From contig QZKS01000023.1 of the NCBI GenBank assembly GCA_003599865.1, positions 1-41,476 of the forward strand: a stretch of 41,476 nt of DNA, given 5' to 3'. The translations under genes were made by a program, and so were the position numbers. The notes beneath the pieces are model-generated. The model was not told the origin of the DNA, did not search any database, and saw nothing but the letters and a program-made list of their open reading frames with translations. The first letter of the stretch is position 1. Each line of letters starts with the position of its first letter. This stretch comes from Desulfobacteraceae bacterium. Its GTDB lineage: Bacteria > Desulfobacterota > Desulfobacteria > Desulfobacterales > SURF-7. Below, piece by piece: positions 17,606 to 27,394 of the stretch.

Positions 17606-17979
17606 AACCCTTTTCTAGAGCAGACAGGGTATCCGGTCAAATTCAGAAGAATCTATCCGACCTTTTACGAAAAAACATAAACGATCCTCGTCTTGAGATG
17701 GTTACCATCACCGGCGTAAAAATGTCAAAGGATCTGAAATTCGCATACATCTATTTTTCCGTATCAGGGGCTGATTCTGATAAAATAGAGATGTCTCAAA
17801 AAGCGGAAAAAGGCTTTAAGAGTGCACTCGGGTTTATCAAGCGTACTCTTGCCGGTCAGCTTGGGTTAAGATATATGCCGGATCTTCGATTCCAATATGA
17901 CCAGTCTTTTGATTATGGGGACAAGATCGATTTTGTGTTGAAAAATATAAAAAATGGAACAGATAGTAGATCATCTTAA
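17602..17979 (+). CDS. rbfA: 30S ribosome-binding factor RbfA
   Basis: A KH-like protein that binds 16S rRNA near helix 1 during late 30S maturation and cold adaptation. The 125 residues show RVSGQIQKNLSDLL, NDPRLEMVTITGVKMSKDLK and YIYFSV, then RYMPDLRFQYDQSFDYGDKI, the RbfA signature near the end. The start ATG overlaps the YlxP stop by four bases; the 3' end overlaps nrnA by 26 bases, so the three are tightly coupled. Confidence 0.96.
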   Translation: MKPFSRADRVSGQIQKNLSDLLRKNINDPRLEMVTITGVKMSKDLKFAYIYFSVSGADSDKIEMSQKAEKGFKSALGFIKRTLAGQLGLRYMPDLRFQYDQSFDYGDKIDFVLKNIKNGTDSRSS

Positions 17980-18928
17980 AAAAAGCACTAACATTCTCTT
18001 GTTAACACATGTTCGGCCGGATGGTGATGCAATTGGGGCGATGGTATCCATGGGGCTTGCCTTGCTTTCTCTGGGTAAACAGGCAACTTTGTACAACGAA
18101 GATGAAGTGCCGAAATCGTTTCAGTTCCTGCCATATTCGGAAAATATTATTCAGCATATTGATGACATTACGGTATTTGATACAGCACTTGTTCTGGATT
18201 GTGGGGATTTGGAGAGGATTGGTGAAAAGGCGGTTGAAGTTGGTAGAATTCCGGTCATTATCAATCTTGACCATCATATCACCAATACCGGTTTCGGAAC
18301 ATTTAAAATTGTGGATCCGTCGGCATGTGCGACAGCTGAAATCGTTTATCGTTTGATTAAACAATTGAATGTATCCATCACCAGGTCAATGGCCTTTTCC
18401 ATATATACCGGAATCATGACCGATACCGGTTCATTTCGGTTTTCCAATACAAACCAGGAAGCGTTTTCCATTTGTGAAGAAATGGTTGGCCTGGGGGTTG
18501 ACCCGAACTATGTGGCAGGCCATGTTTCCGTAGCCTATTCTCTCAGCAGAATAAAGCTTTTGAATATGGTTCTCGAGTCCATTGAGGTATCCAAAAACGG
18601 CAAGTTGTCTATTATGGCCTTGACCCAGGAAATGCTGAACAAAACCGGTTCTAAACCGGAAGATCTGGGCAGGCTGATTAATTATGCAAGGCATATTGAA
18701 GATGTGAAGGTGGCGGCATTGATTTTTGAAAGCAATAACGGCTGTACGGATTCACCGGACAGCAAGCATCAATTTCACATCAGTCTTCGTTCAGACGGAT
18801 CGGTGGATGTGGCCGGCATTGCGGCGTCATATGGAGGCGGCGGTCATAAAAGCGCTGCAGGATTCAATGTGGTTTCATCTTTGTCGGAAATAAAAGAAGA
18901 AATACTGCGTTTGGCCGACAATTTTTAA
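17954..18928 (+). CDS. nrnA: DHH-family nanoRNase / pAp phosphatase
   Basis: A 324-residue DHH-DHHA1 phosphoesterase that degrades 2-5-nucleotide RNAs and dephosphorylates pAp in characterised relatives. Metal motifs are THVRPDGDAIGAM (the DxD of motif I), LDCGDLERIG, NLDHHITNT (DHH) and TDTGSFRF; the DHHA1 domain ends in GGGGHKSAAGF. The ATG at 17954 lies inside the end of rbfA. Its position within a ribosome-biogenesis and RNA-decay operon containing pnp fits a role in finishing RNA turnover, although E. coli-type Orn is not excluded elsewhere in the genome. pAp removal would also matter to a sulfate assimilator or a PAPS-using sulfotransferase. Confidence 0.93.
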   Translation: MEQIVDHLKKSTNILLLTHVRPDGDAIGAMVSMGLALLSLGKQATLYNEDEVPKSFQFLPYSENIIQHIDDITVFDTALVLDCGDLERIGEKAVEVGRIPVIINLDHHITNTGFGTFKIVDPSACATAEIVYRLIKQLNVSITRSMAFSIYTGIMTDTGSFRFSNTNQEAFSICEEMVGLGVDPNYVAGHVSVAYSLSRIKLLNMVLESIEVSKNGKLSIMALTQEMLNKTGSKPEDLGRLINYARHIEDVKVAALIFESNNGCTDSPDSKHQFHISLRSDGSVDVAGIAASYGGGGHKSAAGFNVVSSLSEIKEEILRLADNF

Positions 18929-18945
18929 ACCCGTTGAGACGTTAT

Positions 18946-19872
18946 ATGGAAATGGAATCAAGTGGGATCATTATCATTGATAAACCCGCAGGCATCACCT
19001 CCGCAAAGGTAATTGCTCTTTTAAAAAGAAAAGCAGGCTTGTGCAAGGTCGGGCATACGGGCACATTGGATCCGTTTGCGACAGGCGTGTTGATTTGCTG
19101 CCTGAATCAAGCAACAAGGCTTGCCCGTTTTTTTCTGCATGGCCATAAAAAATATCAGGGCACGCTGGTTCTGGGTATGGAGACGGATACGCTTGATATA
19201 ACGGGAAAGGTGACAGCGACCTGTGATCAGATCGATTTTCCGGTGAAACGGATTCAGGATGTTTTTCGGGGCTTTGTTGGCGAGATGGATCAGTCTCCGC
19301 CGGTTTATTCTGCATTGAAACATCATGGCGTGCCTTTATATAAGTTGGCGCGGGCGGGGAAACCTGTTCAGAAAGCTTCCCGTCGGGTAACGATTTCAAG
19401 CCTTGAGATTCTTCGGATCGATCTACCGAAGATTGATTTTCAGGTGGCATGCTCAGGGGGAACCTATATCCGGTCCCTTTGCGCCGATATCGGCGCGAAG
19501 CTTGGTTGCGGGGGATATCTTCAAAGGCTCCGAAGAATCGAGAGCTGCGGGTTTACGATTGATCAGTCCATTACACTGGAGAACATGGAAATCCTTGCTT
19601 CTCAAGGCAGACTGAACAGCAACATGATTTGTATGAGCGATGCCATCAGCACCATGAAAGGAATGATAGCGGATGAAATGGTTTCCCGGAAGATATTTTA
19701 CGGGCAGCCGATCAACGACTCCGATTTGACCGGCGACTGGATTGAGTCAGATACCAATGATCGATACAATGGTTTTATAAAAATTGTTGATATCAAAAAC
19801 AATCTACTCGCGGTTATGGAATCTGAAAAAGAAGACGGAACGTATGATTACTGTTGTGTTTTTCATCCCTGA
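18946..19872 (+). CDS. truB: tRNA pseudouridine-55 synthase
   Basis: Makes pseudouridine 55 in the T loop of tRNAs. About 308 residues, with N-terminal GIIIIDKPAGITS, the catalytic motif GHTGTLDPFATGVL (catalytic Asp in TLD), YQGTLVLGMETDTLD, the SPPVYSALK block and GGTYIRSLCADIG. The C-terminal part is a short PUA-like domain. The start is uncertain: TTG 18934, ATG 18946 or ATG 18952 are all in frame and none has a clear Shine-Dalgarno; 18946 is chosen. It follows nrnA by 17 bases. Confidence 0.95.
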   Translation: MEMESSGIIIIDKPAGITSAKVIALLKRKAGLCKVGHTGTLDPFATGVLICCLNQATRLARFFLHGHKKYQGTLVLGMETDTLDITGKVTATCDQIDFPVKRIQDVFRGFVGEMDQSPPVYSALKHHGVPLYKLARAGKPVQKASRRVTISSLEILRIDLPKIDFQVACSGGTYIRSLCADIGAKLGCGGYLQRLRRIESCGFTIDQSITLENMEILASQGRLNSNMICMSDAISTMKGMIADEMVSRKIFYGQPINDSDLTGDWIESDTNDRYNGFIKIVDIKNNLLAVMESEKEDGTYDYCCVFHP

Positions 19873-19953
19873 GTACCATAATATGAAGTCAAACTGTAAC
19901 AGATTGTTGTAAAATTTTTTATCAATAGATTTTTTAAGAGGAGGCTAAAGAAA

Positions 19954-20223
19954 GTGACGCTTACAACTAGTGACAAGAAGGATATGATTGATCGTTTTAA
20001 ACTGCATGATTCAGATACCGGATCTCCGGAGGTTCAGATTGCGCTTTTGACCAGTCGCATTACCTACCTCACCGATCATGTAAAAATTCATAAGAAAGAT
20101 CATCATTCCAGAAGAGGCCTGCTGATCCTGGTCGGGAGACGCCGAAGATTGTTAAATTATATCAAGAACAAGAATATCAATCGGTATCAAACCATTATAG
20201 ACGGCCTTAACATTAGAAGATAA
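19954..20223 (+). CDS. rpsO: Small ribosomal subunit protein uS15
   Basis: uS15, 89 residues, binds 16S rRNA helix 22 region and the central domain. Recognisable segments are [40 protein letters not shown], read in parts, and the closing LNIRR. The start is GTG at 19954 with a full AGGAGG at 19939-19944. The preceding 81-base AT-rich gap may carry its own control, as rpsO is autoregulated in E. coli, but no specific structure is claimed here. Confidence 0.97.
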   Translation: MTLTTSDKKDMIDRFKLHDSDTGSPEVQIALLTSRITYLTDHVKIHKKDHHSRRGLLILVGRRRRLLNYIKNKNINRYQTIIDGLNIRR

Positions 20224-20274
20224 AAAAGGTTTTCTGTAACAATCCGATAAACGCTAAAGCCCGGTGAATAATCT

Positions 20275-20297
20275 ATACCGGATAGGGGGTATTCCGG
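20275..20297 (+). promoter_or_regulatory. Alternative hairpins in the rpsO-pnp intergenic leader
   Basis: ATACC (20275-20279) can pair with GGTAT (20288-20292), or CCGGA (20278-20282) with TCCGG (20293-20297). In E. coli a hairpin at this place is cut by RNase III to allow pnp autoregulation; similarity of role here is only suggested by position. Confidence 0.3.
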
Positions 20298-20362
20298 CAG
20301 CATGGTTTATTGAAATCGGTTTTGGTTTGGTTAACAAATGCTGTCTAAAAAGGAGATTATAT

Positions 20363-22471
20363 ATGGAGATTTCATACAAAGCTGATATTGGAGGAAAACC
20401 CTTTGAGATTCAGGTTGGCAAACTTGCCAAACAGGCATCGGGCTCAGCTCTGGTACGGTTTGGAGAAACAATTGTTCTGGTTACAGTAGTTGCTGATAAA
20501 TCAGAAAAGGCAGGACTTGATTTTCTCCCCCTTTCCGTTGAGTATCAGGAAAAAATTTATGCCGCAGGAAGAATTCCCGGAAATTACTTTCGGCGTGAAG
20601 TCGGTCGTCCCAGTGAAAAAGAGATTCTGACCTGCCGATTGATTGATCGGCCCATTCGTCCTCTTTTCCCGAAAAATTACCACTATGAAACACAGGTGAT
20701 TGCAACCGTCTTATCCATGGATAAGGAAAACGATCCGGACGTGCTTGCCATGGTTGGAACTTCCGCTGCACTTGAGATTTCCGATATTCCCTTTAACGGA
20801 CCGATAGCGGCGGTTCGGGTTGCCCGGATAGACGGAACATTGATTGCAAATCCCACCCTTTCCCAGTGCAGGGAGGAAAACTGCGATATCAATATTGTGG
20901 TTGCCGGGTCCAAAACCGGTGTCGTCATGGTCGAGGGAGGCGGCAATATCGTCAGTGAAGCGGATATGCTGGAAGCCATTTATTTTGGTCATGAGGCCAT
21001 GCAGCCTCTGATTGATATCCAGATTAAAATAAAAGCGGAAGCAGGTGTTGAAAAACGGACATTAACGATTCCTGAAAAAGATGAGGACCTCATTGATCGA
21101 CTTGAAAAAGAAGCCAGGTCTAAAATCCGGGAAGCGATTGTCATTCCACAAAAAGAAAAGCGTGGAAAGGCTTTGCATGAGGTAAAAGCCAGGATCGTTG
21201 AGAGTCTCGGAGAAGGATATGCCGATCGAGCTGCGGAAATCAGCGGGATTCTGAGTGATATCCAGAAATCCGTCAGCCGCGATCTGATTTTAAAAGAAGG
21301 ACGAAGGATTGACAACAGGCGGTTTGATGAAATCCGGCCGATTTCCTGCGAGGTCGGTATTCTGCCGCGTCCTCATGGAAGTGCATTGTTTACCCGTGGT
21401 GAAACACAGGTGCTGGGTGTGTTAACCCTTGGTTCCGGGCAGGATGAGCAGCGCGTGGAGACGTTGAGCGGAGAAGAGTTCAAACCGTTCATGCTCCATT
21501 ACAATTTTCCGCCATATTCTGTGGGAGAGGTCAGAAGAGTCGGTGCACCCGGTCGTCGAGACATCGGCCATGGGAATCTGGCAACAAGAGCGATTGAAAA
21601 AGTGTTACCTCGCAAGGAAGAATTTGACTATACGGTTCGCCTTGTGTCGGAAGTGCTGGAATCCAATGGTTCGTCCTCCATGGGAACGGTTTGCTCGGGC
21701 ATCCTGGCATTGATGGACGGCGGGGTGCAGATCAAAGCACCGGTCTCCGGAATCGCCATGGGGCTGGTCAAGCAAGGCGATCAGACTGTGATTCTTTCCG
21801 ATATCCTTGGGGACGAAGATCATACCGGAGATATGGATTTCAAGGTTGCCGGAACCAGAGACGGCATTACAGCCCTGCAAATGGATATAAAAATCAATGA
21901 ATTATCCAAAGAAATTATGGAAAAGGCATTGGAGCAGGCAAAGCACGGACGGATGCACATTCTCAATAAGATGATGGAATCGCTGAGCAAATCCAGAAAT
22001 GAAATCTCTCCCTATGCGCCCAAAATTGTCACCCTGAAGATCAATCCGGACAAGATTCGGGATCTGATCGGCCCAGGCGGAAAAGTGATTCGTGCACTTC
22101 AGGCAGAGACCAATACACGCATCGAAGTGGATGATTCCGGTGAGGTGAAAATTTCTGCACTGAGCCAGGAGGAGGGTGATGCTGCCATGAAAATGGTCCA
22201 GGATATTGCCATGGATCCTGAGGTCGGCGCAATCTACGAAGGCAAGGTCATGAAAATTACCGATTTCGGTGCTTTTGTTCAGGTTAAGCCCGGCACGGAC
22301 GGTCTGGTTCATATTTCTCAGCTTGCCAGTCACCATGTGAAGAAAGTAACGGATGTCGTCAACGAAGGAGATATCGTCAAAGTCAAGGTTCTGGAGATCA
22401 CGCGGGACGGTAAAATTCGATTGAGCCTTAAGGATGCGCTGGAAGAAAAGAATGGAGAACAGCGTCAATAA
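20363..22471 (+). CDS. pnp: Polyribonucleotide nucleotidyltransferase (PNPase)
   Basis: Phosphorolytic 3'-5' exoribonuclease and degradosome component. The 702 residues contain two RNase PH domains (about 1-230 and 310-550, with FSPLFPK-like and [19 protein letters not shown] segments, read in parts), a linking alpha domain, a KH domain ([13 protein letters not shown] near 570) and a C-terminal S1 domain ([24 protein letters not shown], read in parts). The second RNase PH domain keeps [18 protein letters not shown], the catalytic Asp region. The start is ATG 20363 behind AAAGGAG; an in-frame upstream start at 20264 is rejected. The 3' end overlaps the next gene. Confidence 0.98.
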   Translation: MEISYKADIGGKPFEIQVGKLAKQASGSALVRFGETIVLVTVVADKSEKAGLDFLPLSVEYQEKIYAAGRIPGNYFRREVGRPSEKEILTCRLIDRPIRPLFPKNYHYETQVIATVLSMDKENDPDVLAMVGTSAALEISDIPFNGPIAAVRVARIDGTLIANPTLSQCREENCDINIVVAGSKTGVVMVEGGGNIVSEADMLEAIYFGHEAMQPLIDIQIKIKAEAGVEKRTLTIPEKDEDLIDRLEKEARSKIREAIVIPQKEKRGKALHEVKARIVESLGEGYADRAAEISGILSDIQKSVSRDLILKEGRRIDNRRFDEIRPISCEVGILPRPHGSALFTRGETQVLGVLTLGSGQDEQRVETLSGEEFKPFMLHYNFPPYSVGEVRRVGAPGRRDIGHGNLATRAIEKVLPRKEEFDYTVRLVSEVLESNGSSSMGTVCSGILALMDGGVQIKAPVSGIAMGLVKQGDQTVILSDILGDEDHTGDMDFKVAGTRDGITALQMDIKINELSKEIMEKALEQAKHGRMHILNKMMESLSKSRNEISPYAPKIVTLKINPDKIRDLIGPGGKVIRALQAETNTRIEVDDSGEVKISALSQEEGDAAMKMVQDIAMDPEVGAIYEGKVMKITDFGAFVQVKPGTDGLVHISQLASHHVKKVTDVVNEGDIVKVKVLEITRDGKIRLSLKDALEEKNGEQRQ

Positions 22472-23720
22472 GACCGTCTTGACAAATGGCGTTAGAATCT
22501 TGACCCAGAAGGTCCCCCATGTGCGATCCGTCTCCATGGGGGTATGGGTAAATGCGGGTGCCAGGGATGAAAAGCCTGCTCAGAGCGGGCTTTCCCATTT
22601 TATTGAGCACATGATTTTTAAGGGAACCCGTAAACGAGATGCGCTTCTGATCGCAAAGGAGTTTGATGCCATCGGAGGCCAGACCAATGCATTTACCTCC
22701 ATGGAATGCACTTGTTATCATGCCAAAGTCTTGGATATGCACCTTTCTAAAATGGTGGATATCCTTTCGGATATTTTTCTGAACTCTGAATTCAACCCCA
22801 TAGAAGTCGAAAAAGAAAGGCCGGTTATTCTGCAGGAGATCGGTATGATTGAAGACTCTCCGGAAGAATGGGTGCATACGCTTCTATTGAAAAGTTTCTG
22901 GGGAGACCATCCGCTGGGACGATCCATTCTCGGAACCCCGGAAAATATTAACCGGTTTGATGCCGATACCATAAAAGATTTCCTGCGAAGCCAATACCAG
23001 CCGGATCATATTCTGATCTCTGCAGCTGGAAATATGGATCATGACCGATTCGTCGATCTGATTGCACCGGCTTTTGAAATCATCCCGCCTGGCCGGCAAC
23101 TGCCGGACCGTCTTCCACCGGACATCAATCCTGTCAATCAAATCTGTGAAAGGGATACGGAGCAGGTACATATCTGTCTGGGGACCACCGGCATTATCAC
23201 AACCGATCCGCGTCGTTATACATTATCCATAATGAACGCAATCCTTGGCGGAAACATGAGTTCCCGGCTTTTTCAGGAAATACGGGAACGAAGAGGCCTT
23301 GCCTATTCGGTATATTCATTTGCCTCATCCTATGAAGATACAGGGATGCTGGGGATTTATGCAGGGGTTTCCCCGGACAGGCCGGAGATGGTCATTGATC
23401 TTTTGATGGAGGAATTGAACAGACTGCGGGCGATTCCGATCGATTCATCCGATCTTATCAATGCAAAACAATACCTGTTTGGAAACATTTTGCTTTCATC
23501 CGAAAATACCGACAATCTGATGTCCCGGATTGCTCAGAATGAAATTGGTTTCGGGCAGGACATTCCGATTCAGCGGGTGTTGGATGAAATTGAATCCGTA
23601 ACCGAGGATCACGTTCAGGAGCTGGCTCAGTCTGTGTTACGGGAAAACAGGTTTGCCTTGAGTGTGCTTGGACCGTATTCAGCGGTGAATTCGGTTGCAA
23701 AACGAAATCTGGGGTTATAG
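22452..23720 (+). CDS. M16-family zinc metallopeptidase (pitrilysin/MPP-like)
   Basis: A 422-residue processing-peptidase-like protein. The inverted zinc motif HFIEH is present in [15 protein letters not shown], with the distal Glu in the region about 70 residues downstream, and the second M16 domain starts near residue 210 (with [13 protein letters not shown], the substrate R/Y motif). Members hydrolyse peptides in the cytosol or periplasm; no signal peptide is seen. The start ATG 22452 has GGAAG six bases upstream and overlaps pnp by 20 bases; 22434 is an alternative. The pnp-M16 pairing is conserved in several bacterial lineages, the reason unknown. Confidence 0.92.
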   Translation: MENSVNKTVLTNGVRILTQKVPHVRSVSMGVWVNAGARDEKPAQSGLSHFIEHMIFKGTRKRDALLIAKEFDAIGGQTNAFTSMECTCYHAKVLDMHLSKMVDILSDIFLNSEFNPIEVEKERPVILQEIGMIEDSPEEWVHTLLLKSFWGDHPLGRSILGTPENINRFDADTIKDFLRSQYQPDHILISAAGNMDHDRFVDLIAPAFEIIPPGRQLPDRLPPDINPVNQICERDTEQVHICLGTTGIITTDPRRYTLSIMNAILGGNMSSRLFQEIRERRGLAYSVYSFASSYEDTGMLGIYAGVSPDRPEMVIDLLMEELNRLRAIPIDSSDLINAKQYLFGNILLSSENTDNLMSRIAQNEIGFGQDIPIQRVLDEIESVTEDHVQELAQSVLRENRFALSVLGPYSAVNSVAKRNLGL

Positions 23721-23763
23721 ATTCTTGGATGGATTACAGTATTATTTTGGGGAAGCATAAACA

Positions 23764-24219
23764 ATGGATACACCGACGATACGGTTTTTAAAGTTGCGCC
23801 CGCAACAGGATACGGATATTCCCCTTCCCCGGTATATGACCGGTCAATCAGCAGGGATGGACATCAGTGCCGCCATTGAACAGGATTTTACGCTGGAACC
23901 GGGCGCAATCAGCATGATTCCAACCGGATTTGCCATGGCTATTCCGGATGGATATGAGGCGCAGATCCGGCCCAGAAGCGGACTGGCGGTCAAGCATGGC
24001 ATCGGACTGATTAATTCACCCGGTACAATTGATTCAGATTACCGGGGAGAGGTGAAAATTGCGGTCATCAATCTGGGAAAAGAGCCCCATACGTTTCATC
24101 GCGGTGACCGGATTGCACAGATGATCATTCAAAGGGTTTATCAGGCGCGCGTTATTGCCGTTGAAAAGCTGGATGAAACAGATCGGGATACAGGCGGATT
24201 TGGTCATACCGGACGATAA
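23764..24219 (+). CDS. dut: dUTP diphosphatase (dUTPase)
   Basis: Hydrolyses dUTP to dUMP and pyrophosphate, giving the dTMP precursor and keeping uracil out of DNA. The 151-residue homotrimeric dUTPase has all five motifs: AGMDISAA (1), RPRSGLAVKHG (2), GTIDSDYRGE (3, with catalytic Asp), RGDRIAQMII (4) and GGFGHTGR (5). The ATG is at 23764; the walJ-like gene starts four bases after its stop. Confidence 0.97.
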   Translation: MDTPTIRFLKLRPQQDTDIPLPRYMTGQSAGMDISAAIEQDFTLEPGAISMIPTGFAMAIPDGYEAQIRPRSGLAVKHGIGLINSPGTIDSDYRGEVKIAVINLGKEPHTFHRGDRIAQMIIQRVYQARVIAVEKLDETDRDTGGFGHTGR

Positions 24220-24222
24220 CGA

Positions 24223-25014
24223 TTGAAAGAAAACGATCAAAATATCAGTATTCGTGTCTGCATGCTGGCCAGCGGAAGCAAGGGAAATGCAATTTATGTT
24301 TCCGATGGTACCACATCCATCCTTTTTGATGCCGGACTTTCCGGTAAAGAAATGGAACGCCGGATGACATCCAGAAAGATCTCTCCTTCCAGTATCAATG
24401 CCATCGTTGTTTCCCATGAGCATAGTGACCACATTCAGGGCGTGGGCATTCTTGCCCGACGCTATCAAATTCCCGTTTATATGAATCAGCAAACCCATGA
24501 GGCTGCAAAAAGCGCTCTTGGAAGCATTTCCGATTCCATCCATTTTGCCTGTGGTAACACGTTTGCCATCAATGATCTGATCATTCATCCGTTTTCCATC
24601 TCCCATGATGCAAATGATCCTGCCGGTTTTACGGTACAAAGGAATGGGGCAAAGCTGGGAATCGCAACCGATCTGGGGTTTGCAACGTCCATGGTGCGGG
24701 AACATTTGAAGGGATGTGATATTCTGATTATTGAAGCAAATCATGACTCACAGATGCTGACCCAGGGGCCTTATCCCTGGTCGCTTAAGCAGAGAGTCAA
24801 GAGCCGTTCCGGTCATCTTTCCAATGATGACACAAAAGAGCTTTTGATTGATGTGAGACATGATCAATTGAAACATGTCATACTCGCTCACCTGAGTGAA
24901 ACCAACAATACACATGAGAAAGCATTTTCAACCGTGATCCAGGCATTGAATGGAAGCAAAAGCGATCTGATTGTTGCAAGGCAGGATTGTTCAAGCAAAA
25001 TCATTCAGGTTTGA
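24223..25014 (+). CDS. Metallo-beta-lactamase-fold hydrolase, WalJ/YycJ family
   Basis: A 263-residue MBL-fold protein with the metal motif SHEHSDHIQG (HxHxDH), an N-terminal MLASGSKGNAIYV and the family-specific SLKQRVKSRSGHLSND and HVILAHLSETNN. WalJ/YycJ relatives are cytosolic and linked to DNA replication or repair coordination, with 5'-exonuclease activity proposed. The start is probably TTG at 24223, directly after dut; ATG 24262 is an alternative that would trim 13 residues just before the first strand. It is the last gene of the long operon. Confidence 0.88.
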   Translation: MKENDQNISIRVCMLASGSKGNAIYVSDGTTSILFDAGLSGKEMERRMTSRKISPSSINAIVVSHEHSDHIQGVGILARRYQIPVYMNQQTHEAAKSALGSISDSIHFACGNTFAINDLIIHPFSISHDANDPAGFTVQRNGAKLGIATDLGFATSMVREHLKGCDILIIEANHDSQMLTQGPYPWSLKQRVKSRSGHLSNDDTKELLIDVRHDQLKHVILAHLSETNNTHEKAFSTVIQALNGSKSDLIVARQDCSSKIIQV

Positions 25015-25035
25015 AGCATTTGAAACAGATGAAGG

Positions 25036-25085
25036 AAAATCGTCCTGAATATTATGATCGATATCTAGCCATTCAGGACGATTTT
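25036..25085. terminator. Bidirectional terminator between convergent walJ-like and DUF362 genes
   Basis: The arms at 25036-25050 and 25071-25085 are perfect 15-base inverted complements around a 20-base loop. The A-rich and T-rich outer ends (AAAAT and ATTTT) give U-runs on both strands. Confidence 0.85.
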
Positions 25086-25104
25086 AAGGGTTTATCATTC
25101 TGTT

Positions 25105-26235
25105 TTACTTCTTTTCTTTGGTTTTCGGAGGCAGATCTTCCAGTATATAGCTGCGTGTTCCAAGACCCAGTTGTTCCGCATAGTCAAGCTGTATCGTCCA
25201 ATCAACATAAGGATACAGGCCTTTGAATTTGTCCTCTCCTGCACCCCGGTTTTCCTTTAGACAGGAACCGGGCAGAGCGATTTCCCTGTTGACCAGATCA
25301 ACCGATGCCTGATCAATGGCGACCGGGTCTGTGGAAGCCAGGATGCCGATGTTCCGGACAAGGGGAGAATCATTGTGCCCGTAGCAATCACAGGCTGGGG
25401 AGATATCGGTGATAAAATTGACAAACAAGGCTTTTTGGGATTTGTTTTGCAATACACCCATCGTATATTCGGCCATATTTTCGAGAAAGACCGGAACGGA
25501 TTGGTTCCATTGAATCTGTATGGCGCTGTTGGGGCAAATCAGAATACATTCACCGCAACCGATACAGGTTTCCGGGTTAATCGATGCCTTTTTTTTCTCA
25601 ACCACGATCGCATGCTGTGAGCAATGAGGGACACAGTCTTCGCATCCGATACATTTTTTGGTAATCACTTTCGGACTGACTGACGAATGCTGGGCAAGTT
25701 TTCCTTTCCGGGAAGCGCATCCCATTCCAAGATTTTTAATTGTGCCGCCGAAACCGGATAGTTCATGTCCTTTAAAATGGGCAATGGAAATCAGCGCGTC
25801 GGCATTTACGATTTCCGACCCAATATATGCCTTCTTAAACCGTTTCTGATTGATTTCAACGGCAATTTCACTTTTTCCTCTTAATCCGTCGGCAATGATA
25901 ATCGGCGCATCCACAACCGAATAGGAGAAACCATTATGGATAGCGGTTTGCAGATGGTTGACGGAATCGCTGCGCGTTCCGGCATATACGGTATTGGCAT
26001 CGGTCAGGAAGGGATCTCCACCGGCTTTTCGAATGGTTTCGACAATTTTCCGGAAAAAGACCGGGCGGATATACGCGGTGTTTCCCAACTCGCCGAAATG
26101 AAGTTTTACGGCAACCAGATCACGCTTATGGACAACTTTTTCCAGACCCGCGATTTCCAGCAGCCTCCCAAGCTTGGAGAGCAGATTCTCTTTGGGGCCT
26201 GCACTTAAATCGGTAAAGTAAACAATGCTTTTCAT
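25105..26235 (-). CDS. DUF362 domain protein with two [4Fe-4S] ferredoxin motifs
   Basis: A 376-residue protein. The first ~190 residues are a DUF362 domain (VAVKLHFGELGNTAYIRP, then ISIAHFKGHELSGFGGTIKNLGMGC, read in parts). A bacterial 2[4Fe-4S] ferredoxin module follows (CIGCEDCVPHC and CIGCGECILIC), and then a DUF362 tail. It is probably cytoplasmic and redox-active; no substrate is known. Common in anaerobes. The ATG overlaps the stop of the broken nitroreductase (ATGA), so they were one transcript. Confidence 0.88.
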   Translation of the reverse strand: MKSIVYFTDLSAGPKENLLSKLGRLLEIAGLEKVVHKRDLVAVKLHFGELGNTAYIRPVFFRKIVETIRKAGGDPFLTDANTVYAGTRSDSVNHLQTAIHNGFSYSVVDAPIIIADGLRGKSEIAVEINQKRFKKAYIGSEIVNADALISIAHFKGHELSGFGGTIKNLGMGCASRKGKLAQHSSVSPKVITKKCIGCEDCVPHCSQHAIVVEKKKASINPETCIGCGECILICPNSAIQIQWNQSVPVFLENMAEYTMGVLQNKSQKALFVNFITDISPACDCYGHNDSPLVRNIGILASTDPVAIDQASVDLVNREIALPGSCLKENRGAGEDKFKGLYPYVDWTIQLDYAEQLGLGTRSYILEDLPPKTKEKK

Positions 26236-26787
26236 TTTTCCTCCTGTTCGATAGCCGGTGGGTTTTTATATCGATTGAGATACAGCTTTTCATATTGCAG
26301 TGTTCGTTTTGTGTGGGCCGGGAGTTTTTGATCGGGATATCCAATGGCAATAATCGATTCCACCCTCAAATGATCCGGTATTTCCAGCAGTCCGCGGATA
26401 TATTCCTCGGCAGATATGGAATCATCATACATCCGGTTTCGAATTTGTATCCAGCAGCTTCCAAGATCCCAGAGCCTGGGCGGCAAGCTGGATAAAAATG
26501 GATGCGATCGAAGCGTCTTCCACCCACACATCGCATTTTTGTTCATCCGCCAGGACCACGATTCCCAGGGCGGCATTTTTCAGAAAAGAAGAACCGTGTG
26601 GTTTTGACCGGGAGAGCTGTTCTAAAACAAGGGGGTCTGTTATCATGATAAATTCCCATGGATTGAATCCTCTGGATGAGGGCGCCCGAAGTGCCGCCTC
26701 CATAATTTTCTCAATTTTTTCCGGTTCAATGGGTTGATTCAGAAATTTTCGGATACTTCTCCGTTTTTCAATTAAAGAAAAAAACAC
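26232..26787 (-). pseudogene. Nitroreductase-family flavoprotein, frameshifted
   Basis: Two minus-strand frames together make one complete nitroreductase. The first (from ATG 26787) reads MFFSLIEKRRSIRKFL, ALRAPSSRGFNPWEF and AAQALG; the second continues LGSCWIQIRNRMYDD and IIAIGYPDQKL to a TGA at 26232. The joint lies at about 26463-26467, where removing one base restores A-L-G-L-G-S-C. The whole span is 556 bases, one more than a multiple of three, for an intended ~184 residues, the usual length of FMN-dependent nitroreductases. It may be a true pseudogene or a sequence error; the C-terminal frame is otherwise intact. The 4-base overlap with DUF362 suggests a former redox operon. Confidence 0.85.
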
Positions 26788-26871
26788 GAGATCCTCCTTT
26801 GTGGATCAATTCAATGCCTGAAAAGGTTGTGTTGATCGATTTCTCATTGAATGTAATCAGCAGAACTCACT

Positions 26872-26920
26872 TATGCCATATTTCCGGATGAGGGACAATG
26901 TTTAATCATATGTTGGCATA
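26872..26920 (-). terminator. Hairpin after the HTH/zinc-ribbon gene
   Basis: TATGCCA (26872-26878) and TGGCATA (26914-26920) are perfect arms, extendable through ATAT with a two-base bulge, lying just past the stop of the regulator on the minus strand. No clear U-run. Confidence 0.35.
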
Positions 26921-26921
26921 T

Positions 26922-27239
26922 TCAATCATCGATATTTTCTTGGCCGGATTTTTTGATTGAAATGATGCGATATGTGGCCGCTTCGATATGACCTTGCCGG
27001 CACTTGGGGCATCGGCCCGGCCGGGATAGTCTTTTTCTGTCTTTAAAGATGAAGTTGCAGATCATACACTGAAAGGGCGATACCAGGAGTTTCTTCTTCT
27101 GATTTTTCAATGTCTGCCGGATATGTTCAAGATGTTCAACGATCTCTTTTTCTTGGATCTTCAGTCTTTTAGACAGCTCTCTGGCGTTCATTTCTCTTTC
27201 TTCCAAGGCAGATATCAGTTGTTGTCTGACGGTTGGCAT
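26922..27239 (-). CDS. Predicted transcriptional regulator: N-terminal HTH plus C-terminal zinc ribbon
   Basis: A 105-residue protein. Residues 1-50 read as a winged helix (REMNARELSKRLKIQEKEIVEHLEHI, in parts). Residues 58-88 form a zinc ribbon (CMIC...CPKC). This matches the COG3357-type small regulator found widely in archaea and anaerobic bacteria. Divergent from the glycosyltransferase at 27395; co-directional with the nitroreductase and DUF362 genes, so it may control them. The ligand is unknown. Confidence 0.8.
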   Translation of the reverse strand: MPTVRQQLISALEEREMNARELSKRLKIQEKEIVEHLEHIRQTLKNQKKKLLVSPFQCMICNFIFKDRKRLSRPGRCPKCRQGHIEAATYRIISIKKSGQENIDD

Positions 27240-27394
27240 AATCAGCTGTTATAAATGAAGTTAAAAGATGGTTGCATGACTCTACCATAATTACCTTGAC
27301 ATTAAAGGTTTTTTTTCCCTATTGTTCATTCCGATTGAATTGTCATGAGATTCCGGCCATCACAGATGGACTTTTAATTGATAAGAATGAATCA

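Noticed and set aside
20264-20362. Upstream start for pnp at 20264
   Set aside because: PNPase begins [11 protein letters not shown]-like; ATG 20363 has a good AAAGGAG and the upstream part folds as leader RNA.
27272-27394. N-terminal 41-residue extension of the GT2 protein
   Set aside because: The extension is not glycosyltransferase-like and overlaps the divergent promoter region; the family starts just before VTVIIPAYNE.
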